DNA from: Kiritimatiellia bacterium
GTDB lineage: Bacteria; Verrucomicrobiota; Kiritimatiellia; UBA8416; SLMC01
Assembly: GCA_007133745.1 (NCBI GenBank)
Contig: SLMC01000151.1
Coordinates: forward strand, 1 to 16,806
Length of the DNA stretch: 16,806 nucleotides
Direction of reading: 5' to 3'
This document shows, in pieces, positions 1-5,709 of this stretch. How positions within the stretch are numbered: the stretch's first letter is position 1; the number at the start of each line of letters is the position of its first letter. The notes under the pieces were generated by a model. The model did not search any database. It was not told the DNA's origin and saw only the letters and a program-made list of their open reading frames with translations. A program made the position numbers and the translations under genes.

Positions 1-6
1 CGCCAC

Positions 7-51
7 CCTGGGGCGTTGCCCCAGGCTTTGTTGCATAACCCCTTCGGGGTT
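7..51. repeat. Two adjacent small GC-rich hairpins
   Basis: Two perfect stem-loops lie side by side: CCTGGGGC (7-14) with GCCCCAGG (18-25) around a GTT loop, and AACCCC (37-42) with GGGGTT (46-51) around a TTC loop. No T-run follows on either strand, so they do not look like classical terminators; they fit a short dispersed palindromic repeat. The rest of 1-190 shows no gene. It contains one more small inverted repeat, TGTCAT/ATGACA at 149-162. Confidence 0.6.
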
Positions 52-190
52 GATATGTACAATCATTTCGTATTCTTGAAATCCCCCCAAAATCGACTTC
101 CGCATCATGGACTGCCGTAAACTTCAGCGATCCCTACCCTTGCCGATCTGTCATCAATGACAATCTATATCAGGACGAAACACGTTCAAT

Positions 191-225
191 GCTCCCCGCT
201 CACTGCTCACTGCTCCCCGCTCACT
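191..225. repeat. Heptamer tandem array (GCTCACT/GCTCCCC)
   Basis: Five uninterrupted 7-bp units occur in the order GCTCCCC, GCTCACT, GCTCACT, GCTCCCC, GCTCACT. The array overlaps the 3' end of fliH and supplies its stop codon (207-209) and last few codons. It resembles the short tandemly repeated heptamers known from cyanobacteria in form, not in sequence. Confidence 0.8.
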
Positions 226-878
226 GCCGCACCATTGGCAAGCCGTTCCTTGACCTGGCTGTTGGCCTTGGCGATCCGGCGCACATCCGGGTTGCGCTGG
301 CGTTCAAAGAGGCGTTCCTTAAGCAAGGCGAGGCGTTCGCCGAGACGCGCATCGAAATAGCCGTTCCGGCTTTCGATCAACGCATCGCCCGGCCGCAAAT
401 CCTTGTCGGCCACAATTTCAAGGCGGTCGGGCAGGCGTTCGGTTCCGTCCCGAGCTTCTCTTGTTTTCAGCAGCACGTCGGCGTCGGCGGGATGCAGGCG
501 GATTTTCGCCCCTTGCAAATCGGTGACAGGCTCCAAGGTTTCGAGGATCAGATCGCGGATCATTTGACTGTCGGGCAATTCCCGTTTCAGGATAATTTCG
601 GCGATTCTCAAGGACATGCCAATCAACTGCTCGCGAATCTGGTCTTCGGCATCCCGCATGAACCCTTCGAGGCGGGTTTCGAGCGTCTGCCAGAGCCGAG
701 CGAACTTTTCGCGCTCGGCGGCGATCGCCGCCGCGGCTTCCTGACGCGCCTGATCGGTCGCCCGCTTCAAATCCTCGCGCGGTTGCGACACTTCCGCATG
801 GCGAACGGTGGCTCGGGTCGGATCCGCCGCCACCAGACGGGTCATGCCGATATTCATGCGCAGACATACGCTAGACAT
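207..878 (-). CDS. fliH: FliH, flagellar export ATPase regulator/stator
   Basis: Predicted 223-residue FliH, which in the family binds the FliI ATPase and tethers it to the export gate and C-ring on the cytoplasmic side of the basal body. An N-terminal stretch to about residue 20 is followed by a charged alanine-rich helix (about 30-75) typical of the FliH stalk. The C-terminal FliH/YscL domain contains ELPDSQMIRDLI, then LRPGDALIESRNGYFDARL, the usual pG-(3)-E-x-x-G-x-x-D-A signature. I chose the ATG at 876-878 because GGGGAGGACGAAT precedes it. It overlaps the fliG stop by 8 bp, implying translational coupling; an ATG at 908 would also be in frame but is poorly placed. The last residues (VSGEQ) and the stop are read from a heptamer repeat, so the native C-terminus may be altered. 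fliI does not follow within the remaining 206 bp. Confidence 0.88.
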   Translation of the reverse strand: MSSVCLRMNIGMTRLVAADPTRATVRHAEVSQPREDLKRATDQARQEAAAAIAAEREKFARLWQTLETRLEGFMRDAEDQIREQLIGMSLRIAEIILKRELPDSQMIRDLILETLEPVTDLQGAKIRLHPADADVLLKTREARDGTERLPDRLEIVADKDLRPGDALIESRNGYFDARLGERLALLKERLFERQRNPDVRRIAKANSQVKERLANGAAVSGEQ

Positions 879-1884
879 ATTCGTCCTCCCCTCCCTCGCC
901 GACAGCAATCTGGCCTTCGGCCTCCAGCGACCGAATGACGCCCACGACTTCGCGCTGTTTTTCGCGTATATCCGAAATTTTCATTTTCTGCGAAAATTCC
1001 ATTTCCTCTTTCAAGCCTTCGGTAGCGCGTTTCGACATGTTCTTGAAGAATTTCTCGCGCAGGGCGATCGACGCATTGCGCAGCGCCACGCTCAGCAGGC
1101 CCGTATCGACCTCCTGCAACAGGCGCCGCACAGCCACGTCGCTGAGCTTGACGATGTCTTCAAAGGTGAACAGCCGATCTCGAATCTCCTTGCCGATCTC
1201 CTCGGACGTTTCGTCGATCGCGCCCAGAAGATCCTCCTCGACCGACTTATCCACATGCTGAATGATGCCCGCAATCGCCTCGAGCTTGTCGGAGGCATCG
1301 TCGTCCTTCTCGCCCGTCTTCTTGTCCGGGTCGATCTTGGATTCCAGAAACCGTTCGATGCGTTCAAGCAGATCGGGCGCGGGCGCGGCGGACGAACACA
1401 TGAACACAATGGCGCGCCGCCTTATGTCGGACGGCAGCAGCGCCAGAATGTCCGCCGCCCGTTCCGAAGGCAGATAGCGCAGCACTACCCCGACCACAGC
1501 CGGTTGCTCATGCTGCAGGATGCCGGCCAATTCCTCGAGCGGAGCGCGCGCGATTTTCTGGAACGCCTGTCCATGAGACACCGGCCGTTCCTGCAACAGG
1601 GCGGAGGCCCGCTTTTCGCCGATGGCCCGCGCCAGCAGGCTGTTGACGGTTTTTTCGTCGCCCTGCACAACTTGGCCCATCTCCACAATGCCGCGCACGC
1701 ACTCGGCGATCGCTTTCGATCGGACTTTGCCGGGAACAATGCCCAGGCTGCGAATGGCGTCGGCCACGCGCGTCATGACTTCGGGATCCAACTGCTGCAA
1801 AATGGACGCGGCGACCCGCTCGTCCAGACTGGCCAGCAGAATGGCGATTTTCTGCTCGTCTCTCAATTCCATTGTTTCAGGCAT
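871..1884 (-). CDS. fliG: FliG, flagellar motor switch (C-ring rotor) protein
   Basis: A 337-residue FliG of normal family length; it forms the upper C-ring, binds the FliF C-terminus with its N domain and generates torque against the stator with its C domain. The N domain starts RDEQKIAILLASL. The middle domain has LQHEQPAVVGVVLRYL where the canonical EHPQ motif is expected, here EQPA. The C domain is strongly conserved: LLQEVDTGLLSVALRNAS, then LREKFFKNMSKRATEGLKEEM, keeping the torque-helix Arg and an acidic pair (E-E for the usual D-D). The inter-domain linker is Lys/Asp-rich (DPDKKTGEKDDD) instead of a glycine pair. The start is ATG at 1882-1884 preceded by AAGGAAAC; the gene ends overlapping fliH. 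A 9-bp repeat array lies 16 bp upstream of the start, so spacing from fliF is unusually wide (179 bp). Confidence 0.96.
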   Translation of the reverse strand: MPETMELRDEQKIAILLASLDERVAASILQQLDPEVMTRVADAIRSLGIVPGKVRSKAIAECVRGIVEMGQVVQGDEKTVNSLLARAIGEKRASALLQERPVSHGQAFQKIARAPLEELAGILQHEQPAVVGVVLRYLPSERAADILALLPSDIRRRAIVFMCSSAAPAPDLLERIERFLESKIDPDKKTGEKDDDASDKLEAIAGIIQHVDKSVEEDLLGAIDETSEEIGKEIRDRLFTFEDIVKLSDVAVRRLLQEVDTGLLSVALRNASIALREKFFKNMSKRATEGLKEEMEFSQKMKISDIREKQREVVGVIRSLEAEGQIAVGEGGEDEYV

Positions 1885-1900
1885 TGTTTTGTTTCCTTGT

Positions 1901-1936
1901 TCGGACAGATCGGACCCATCGGACAGATCGGACAGA
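1901..1936. repeat. 9-bp tandem array, TCGGACNNN family, 4 units
   Basis: Four perfect 9-bp units: TCGGACAGA, TCGGACCCA, TCGGACAGA, TCGGACAGA. The first six bases are invariant and the last three vary. This is the same word family as the larger array at 11248-11337. It lies within the fliF-fliG gap, 16 bp upstream of the fliG start codon and just before its ribosome binding site. Confidence 0.85.
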
Positions 1937-2015
1937 TTCTGCTTCCGTACCCCGCTTCATGTTTCGTTTTTCGGGCTTCCTTCGGATTTTGGCGTTTCGG
2001 ATTCAGGGTCGCTGA

Positions 2016-2050
2016 TCACTGGTAACTGGTCACTGATCACTGGTTACTGG
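2016..2050. repeat. Heptamer tandem array (TCACTGG family), 5 units
   Basis: Five contiguous heptamers: TCACTGG, TAACTGG, TCACTGA, TCACTGG, TTACTGG. It begins 13 bp beyond the fliF stop. Between it and the 9-mer array (1937-2015) is low-complexity TTCGG-rich sequence with no gene. The 179-bp gap 1885-2063 therefore contains only repeats and the fliG ribosome binding site. Confidence 0.8.
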
Positions 2051-2063
2051 CGCACCGCCCGCC

Positions 2064-3629
2064 TCACCGCGCGCCTTTGCTGACGTTGGTGATCCAGGCG
2101 GCAATGGCCCGCGGGTTTTCTTCGGCCAGGCGGGCGACCCCGTCGAAGGTGGGTTCGATTTGGATGCCGTCCACGCTGAGCATGCCGCCCAGCTCATCGC
2201 CGCCTGCCGGCAAGCTTCCGGCAGCCGCGCCCAACTCGGTGCGCTCCACCATTAGCGAGGCCATCATGCGACGGCTGAACACATAGATCGCCAGCAAAAT
2301 CAGGAGCGCGCCCAGTCCGCGCGCGACACTAAACGCGAACGCGGGCGGCGCTTGCCACCAGGCCAGCGTGGCGACGGCGTCCGGCTCGACGGCTGTAAAG
2401 GGCATTTCCACCACCTCGATGGAATCGGCGCGTTCGGCCGATTCCACGAAGCCGACCGCGTTTTTCACCATGTTTCCGATGCGTGTCAAGGTCGTCTCGT
2501 CGCGCGGCTCGGCTCCGGCGGCCACGGATACCGAAACGGAAAGCCGTTGAATGCGAGCGCCTTGCCGAATGACATGCTCCAAACCGCTGGGCACCTTGTA
2601 CTGCGTATTGATGTCTTCCCGCTTGCGCTTGCTCATCGGTTGCTCAACCGTCATGCGGCCGGGATCGCCGACCGGCACCTGCACGAAAGGCGCCATACCG
2701 CCGCTCGCCGCCATGCCGGGTTCGCTGCTGGTCTCGCTGGAAATTGTTTCGCCGATGACGACGCGATTTTCCGCATCGAACGTTTCGTTGCGTTTTTCGA
2801 CCCGACTGAAATCCAAGGTGGCGCTGACCCGCACCATCGAGCGGCCCGAACCCAGCGCGACATCGAGCATCTCCTGAGCCTTGCGCTCGAGCATGTCCTC
2901 GAGCTTGACTTGGATTTCCCATTGATCGGATGCCGCTTCGAGCCCTTCTTCGGTCGCCGCGCCCTTGGCCAGCATGCGTCCGTTCTGATCCGTCACGGCG
3001 ATCGCGGACGCTGTCAACCCTTCCACCGAGCCGGCCACCAGTTGCTGTATGCTGCGCACCTGCGCGGCCGACAGCGTGTCCCCGTCGGCGACAGTAAGCA
3101 TAATGGAGGCTTTGGCCATTTTTTCGGCGTCCGTCGCAAAAAGCGACCGTTGCGGGAGCACGAGCGTGACACGGCTGGACCGTATGCCGGACATGGCATT
3201 GATCGTGCGCTCCAGTTCGCCCTGCAGCGCGCGCTGATAGTTGATGCGTTGCGCGAAGTCCGTCAATCCGAATTTCGGCTGTTCGAACAGCTCGAAACCT
3301 GTCGAGGAATCCTGGGGCAGCCCTTCGGCCGCCAGCAGCAGCCGACAGCGATAAACATCCTTGGCCGGCACATAGATGGACCGGCCCGAATCCCTGAGTT
3401 GCACGGGAATCTTTTCGTCCTCGATCCGCTCGCGGGCGGCGGCAGCATCCTCGAGCGACAGGCCTGAATAGAGCAAACGATAGTCCGGACGCGCGCTCCA
3501 GGTCACCAAGCCGCCGATCAGGGCGACGGTCGCCACTAGAGCGAGAACAATACTGACTTTCTGATTGATGCCGAAATGCTGCCAAATGCTGCCCAACTGC
3601 CTGCCCAATATGCCCATGGACCCCGCCAT
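2064..3629 (-). CDS. fliF: FliF, flagellar MS-ring protein
   Basis: A 521-residue FliF, which forms the MS-ring in the inner membrane and is the platform for rod, export gate and C-ring. A first transmembrane helix lies at about residues 25-44 (VSIVLALVATVALIGGLV), and a second at about 432-451 (LGALLILLAIYVF). Between them are the secretin-like ring-building motifs: LYSGLSLEDAAAARERIED, GLPQDSSTGFELFEQPKFG with its typical F-G-x-T-D-F-x-Q-R-INYQRALQGELERTI continuation, then VRVSATLDFSRVEKRNETFD. The C-terminal tail (ARLAEENPRAIAAWI) is the FliG-binding segment. The start ATG at 3627-3629 lies 4 bp after the fliE stop, so the two are co-transcribed; Met4 is an alternative start. Length and both membrane segments are complete. 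Confidence 0.97.
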   Translation of the reverse strand: MAGSMGILGRQLGSIWQHFGINQKVSIVLALVATVALIGGLVTWSARPDYRLLYSGLSLEDAAAARERIEDEKIPVQLRDSGRSIYVPAKDVYRCRLLLAAEGLPQDSSTGFELFEQPKFGLTDFAQRINYQRALQGELERTINAMSGIRSSRVTLVLPQRSLFATDAEKMAKASIMLTVADGDTLSAAQVRSIQQLVAGSVEGLTASAIAVTDQNGRMLAKGAATEEGLEAASDQWEIQVKLEDMLERKAQEMLDVALGSGRSMVRVSATLDFSRVEKRNETFDAENRVVIGETISSETSSEPGMAASGGMAPFVQVPVGDPGRMTVEQPMSKRKREDINTQYKVPSGLEHVIRQGARIQRLSVSVSVAAGAEPRDETTLTRIGNMVKNAVGFVESAERADSIEVVEMPFTAVEPDAVATLAWWQAPPAFAFSVARGLGALLILLAIYVFSRRMMASLMVERTELGAAAGSLPAGGDELGGMLSVDGIQIEPTFDGVARLAEENPRAIAAWITNVSKGAR

Positions 3630-3633
3630 AATG

Positions 3634-3969
3634 TCACCCCTGCATTTTGATCAGTTCCTGATAAGCTTCCATCAATTTGTTGCGGACCTGCATCATCAAG
3701 TCGAATGCAACGCCAGCCTCTTCCATTTTAACGGTCACATCGTGAATGTTGGTTGTTTCGCCAGTGACCAGGCCATGAATCGATGCGTCCGCATCCTTTT
3801 GCAATGTATCCACCTGCGAAACAAGGCCTTGAAGAAGATCCTTGAACGAGGCGTCGCTTGACGGATCGTTTTTTTCGGGAGACGCGGGCGAAACGATCGC
3901 GCCCATGTCGTCGATTTGCGGAAATCTAATTCTGTCCTGCATTCCGAAGTTGGCATCCAATGGATTCAT
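3634..3969 (-). CDS. fliE: FliE, hook-basal body adaptor (MS-ring/rod junction)
   Basis: A 111-residue FliE, the small protein that joins the MS-ring to the proximal rod and is exported early by the flagellar type III apparatus. Recognition rests on the C-terminal half: SFKDLLQGLVSQVDTLQKDA, HDVTVKMEEAGVAFDLMM, and the ending QVRNKLMEAYQELIKMQ, close to the family consensus. Length is typical. The ATG overlaps the flgC stop as ATGA (4 bp), and fliF follows after 4 bp, giving tight coupling. It is unrelated to FliF; the neighbouring order flgC-fliE-fliF is the standard one in many phyla. Confidence 0.95.
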   Translation of the reverse strand: MNPLDANFGMQDRIRFPQIDDMGAIVSPASPEKNDPSSDASFKDLLQGLVSQVDTLQKDADASIHGLVTGETTNIHDVTVKMEEAGVAFDLMMQVRNKLMEAYQELIKMQG

Positions 3970-4403
3970 TTCAACATCCCCAGCGCTTCCTGCGCCATAG
4001 CTTTAGCGGTTTTCATGGCGGCCAGATTGGCTTCGTACGCCCGTGAAGCGCTCATCATGTCCACCATTTCCTCGACCGTGTTGACATTGGGCATCGTGAC
4101 ATAGCCGTCGCTGTCCGCATGCGGGTGACCGGGCTTGTACACCCGTTTCATGGGGCTGGCATCTTGTGCAATGCGTTCGATTTTCACGCCCGCCAGTTGC
4201 CGGCGGTTCCCGTCTTGACCCATGGCGTTTTTCAGTTGGGCGGAAAAAACGACCTCGCGGCGGCGGAACGGCTTGCCGTCGGGCCCGGTCGTGGCGCCGG
4301 CATTGGCGACATTGCCGGCCACAACTTCCATGCGCCGGGATTGCGCCGTCAATCCGCTGGCGCTGATCTTCATGGCGGGAACAAGCGAAATGGCATCCGA
4401 CAT
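3966..4403 (-). CDS. flgC: FlgC, proximal rod protein
   Basis: A 145-residue FlgC that forms part of the proximal rod crossing the periplasm. The N-terminal rod signature is present (SGLTAQSRRMEVVAGNVANA), followed by pFRRREVVF. The C-terminal signature is nearly textbook: DASPMKRVYKPGHPHADSDG, then YVTMPNVNTVEEMVDMM, then SRAYEANLAAMKTAKAM. I chose Met16 of the longest reading frame (ATG at 4401-4403) because AAGGAGAAACAGAA sits just before it and the FlgC N-terminus aligns there; the extra upstream residues have no family counterpart. The stop overlaps fliE by 4 bp. Like other rod proteins it needs no cleaved signal peptide and is exported by the flagellar system. Confidence 0.95.
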   Translation of the reverse strand: MSDAISLVPAMKISASGLTAQSRRMEVVAGNVANAGATTGPDGKPFRRREVVFSAQLKNAMGQDGNRRQLAGVKIERIAQDASPMKRVYKPGHPHADSDGYVTMPNVNTVEEMVDMMSASRAYEANLAAMKTAKAMAQEALGMLK

Positions 4404-4486
4404 TTCTGTTTCTCCTTGGCGGGCTAGCGCCCGCATTTCAAATATCATATTTCAGACAGCGGCATCGCATCGCATGACCGAGCACG

Positions 4487-4837
4487 CTATTGCCCTTTGA
4501 TCGCCGATTGCAACCGGGCATATTTCCGGTTCAATATTTGGGCCGACACCCCATAGAGCAGCGAATTTTCCTGCAAAGCGCTCATCTCCAAATGCATAGA
4601 GACACTGTTCCCCCGTCCGTCCACCGGCGCATTCCGATCCGTTTGAACGGAAGCCTGCACCTTGGACACGGCTCCCGCATCGTTTTTGCCGATGGCCTGG
4701 GTCAAGGCGTCGCGAAAGGCCACGTCCTGACGGCGATAGCCCGGCGTCGTGGCGTTGGCCAAATTGTGCGCCAGGACCTCGTGTCGCAACGCCGACACGT
4801 CCAAAAGCTTTTTCAAGACTTCTACCGTTGTGCTCAT
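4487..4837 (-). CDS. flgB: FlgB, proximal rod protein
   Basis: A 116-residue FlgB, the first proximal rod subunit and the first gene of this block. Key motifs are HNLANATTPGYRRQDVAF (about residues 24-41), then DGRGNSVSMHLEMSALQENS and the C-terminal LNRKYARLQSAI, all characteristic. Length is slightly short for the family (usually 125-140) but both conserved ends are present. The start ATG is preceded by AAGGCGAGACC. A sigma-54 type promoter is predicted 33 bp upstream, giving a leader of about 22 nt. The gap to flgC is 83 bp and holds the flgC ribosome binding site; no further gene is seen there. Confidence 0.95.
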   Translation of the reverse strand: MSTTVEVLKKLLDVSALRHEVLAHNLANATTPGYRRQDVAFRDALTQAIGKNDAGAVSKVQASVQTDRNAPVDGRGNSVSMHLEMSALQENSLLYGVSAQILNRKYARLQSAIKGQ

Positions 4838-4869
4838 GGTCTCGCCTTTCTTCTTGCTGCCGCCATGGA

Positions 4870-4885
4870 AGCAGGTCGAATGCCA
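4870..4885 (-). promoter_or_regulatory. Sigma-54 (-24/-12) promoter of the flgB-fliH block
   Basis: Read on the minus strand the site is TGGCATTCGACCTGCT, against the consensus TGGCAC-N5-TTGCW. The GG and GC pairs are present at the exact 12-bp register, with mismatches only at flanking bases. Transcription would start near 4859, leaving about 22 nt to the flgB ATG with the ribosome binding site in between. A FlrC-like activator is encoded in the same window, which fits sigma-54 control of middle flagellar genes. Confidence 0.72.
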
Positions 4886-4898
4886 CGGAGAGGGGGGG

Positions 4899-5026
4899 GG
4901 AAGAGAAGGATGAAGGATGAGGGATGAAGGATGAATACGGAGGGCCTTCGGCCCTGTTAAATTCTTCGTTCGTAGGTGGAGGGCGGACCCGACAGCCGGG
5001 CGTCGCGAGTCGGGTGTCGCGAATCG
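4899..5026. repeat. Composite intergenic repeat, copy A
   Basis: The element begins GGAAGAGAA followed by four heptamers GGATGAA/GGATGAG (4908-4935), then CGGAGGG, a hairpin AGGGCC-TTC-GGCCCT (4941-4955), TTAAATTC, and GGAGGGCGGACCCGACAGCC (4978-4997) running into GCGTCGCGAGTCGGGTGTCGC. The same blocks in the same order and orientation recur at 9562-9683. A run of nine G (4892-4900) abuts it. It borders the flgB promoter on the upstream side and occupies the place where activator sites would be expected. Confidence 0.75.
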
Positions 5027-5042
5027 ACGAGGGAGGGAGGCT

Positions 5043-5079
5043 TTGTCCTTGTCGTCCTTGAGGGTCCTTGCTGTCCTTT
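5043..5079. repeat. 9-bp word array, GTCCTTG family, 4 units
   Basis: Four imperfect units: TTGTCCTTG, TCGTCCTTG, AGGGTCCTTG, CTGTCCTTT. This is a second, distinct 9-bp word family in the window, located between composite repeat copy A and the cheY promoter. No coding function is apparent. Confidence 0.6.
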
Positions 5080-5107
5080 ACGAAAAACGAAAGAGGCCAT
5101 TTTCCGC

Positions 5108-5136
5108 TTGATCCGACATCGAAAAAAAGGTATAGT
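5108..5136 (+). promoter_or_regulatory. Sigma-70-like promoter for cheY
   Basis: TTGATC (5108-5113) and TATAGT (5131-5136) are separated by exactly 17 bp, matching TTGACA/TATAAT at 4 of 6 and 5 of 6 positions, with an A-tract in the spacer. Transcription would begin near 5143, leaving a leader of about 150 nt before cheY. That leader contains a small ATCCC/GGGAT inverted repeat (5170-5183) and the large palindrome at 5222-5280. Not experimentally shown. Confidence 0.5.
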
Positions 5137-5221
5137 GTTTTAAACAATGCGATAATCTCCTGTTTCCTGATCCCGACAGGGATTTTATCATGGTTTCCGG
5201 AAAATACGCAGGCACATTGTT

Positions 5222-5280
5222 TCGTGGAATGGGCGTCCCGCCCATGGGTTGGGATCACGGGCGGGACGCCCGTGCCACGA
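5222..5280. repeat. GC-rich palindromic element in the cheY leader
   Basis: Perfect 13-bp arms GGGCGTCCCGCCC (5231-5243) and GGGCGGGACGCCC (5259-5271) are enclosed by outer arms TCGTGG (5222-5227) and CCACGA (5275-5280). Translated, it gives the GVPPM...HGRDARAT pseudo-peptide, known as a widespread mis-annotated intergenic repeat in several uncultured phyla. It ends 15 bp before the cheY start codon, directly before the ribosome binding site GGAGAGGG. Confidence 0.85.
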
Positions 5281-5295
5281 TATGGAGAGGGTTTA

Positions 5296-5709
5296 ATGCC
5301 AACGGAGACACGCCTTATGGGAGACAATGCCGAAAAGAAAATTCTGGTCGTGGACGACTCTTCGACCATGCGTCGCATTTTGGTCAACACCCTGAACCGG
5401 CTGGGCTACACGCAAACTGCGCAAGCCGGCAATGGCGTCGAAGCTTTGGCGGAATGCGAAAAAGCGCAATTCGACTGCATATTGGCCGACTGGAACATGC
5501 CCGAGATGGACGGCTTGGAAATGACGATCCGCTTGCGAAAAATGTCCAAGTACGACGTCACCCCCGTCATCATGGTCTCGACGGAAGACGGCAAATCGGA
5601 TGTGGTTCAAGCGTTGACCCAAGGCGCGACCGACTATATCGTCAAGCCGTTTACGCCCGACGTGATTCAAGCCAAAATCGAGCGTGCTCTGTCGGCAAGC
5701 CCGCATTAA
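5296..5709 (+). CDS. cheY: CheY-like single-domain response regulator
   Basis: A 137-residue stand-alone receiver domain; family members such as CheY carry a phosphoryl group from CheA to the flagellar switch. All catalytic residues are visible: D20-D21 (LVVDDSSTMRR), phospho-acceptor D65 (ILADWNMPEMDG), T96 in MVSTED (with S95) and K117 in YIVKPF. The motif DWNMPxMDGLE and the S-T-M-R-R start are typical of chemotaxis-type receivers rather than transcription factors, and no output domain follows. The start ATG at 5296 has GGAGAGGG upstream; ATG at 5317 (MGDNAEKK) preceded by GGAGA is equally possible. It is the only supported plus-strand gene and its end overlaps the convergent HDOD gene by 4 bp. 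The likely kinase is the CheA-like protein 0.9 kb away. Confidence 0.92.
   Translation: MPTETRLMGDNAEKKILVVDDSSTMRRILVNTLNRLGYTQTAQAGNGVEALAECEKAQFDCILADWNMPEMDGLEMTIRLRKMSKYDVTPVIMVSTEDGKSDVVQALTQGATDYIVKPFTPDVIQAKIERALSASPH

Noticed and set aside
7..51. Transcription terminator for the fliH operon
   Set aside because: Hairpins are present but no T-run follows in the minus-strand direction; they are better explained as repeats.
808..2025. Long plus-strand open frame opposite fliG and fliH
   Set aside because: Antisense to well-identified flagellar genes, with no recognisable protein motifs.
5200..5215. Sigma-54 site before cheY around AGGCAC
   Set aside because: The GG pair has no GC pair at the required 12-bp distance; the sigma-70-like pair further upstream fits better.
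5190..5280. Small proteins containing GVPPM...HGRDARAT
   Set aside because: The peptide comes from a palindromic intergenic repeat and is a known type of mis-annotation.
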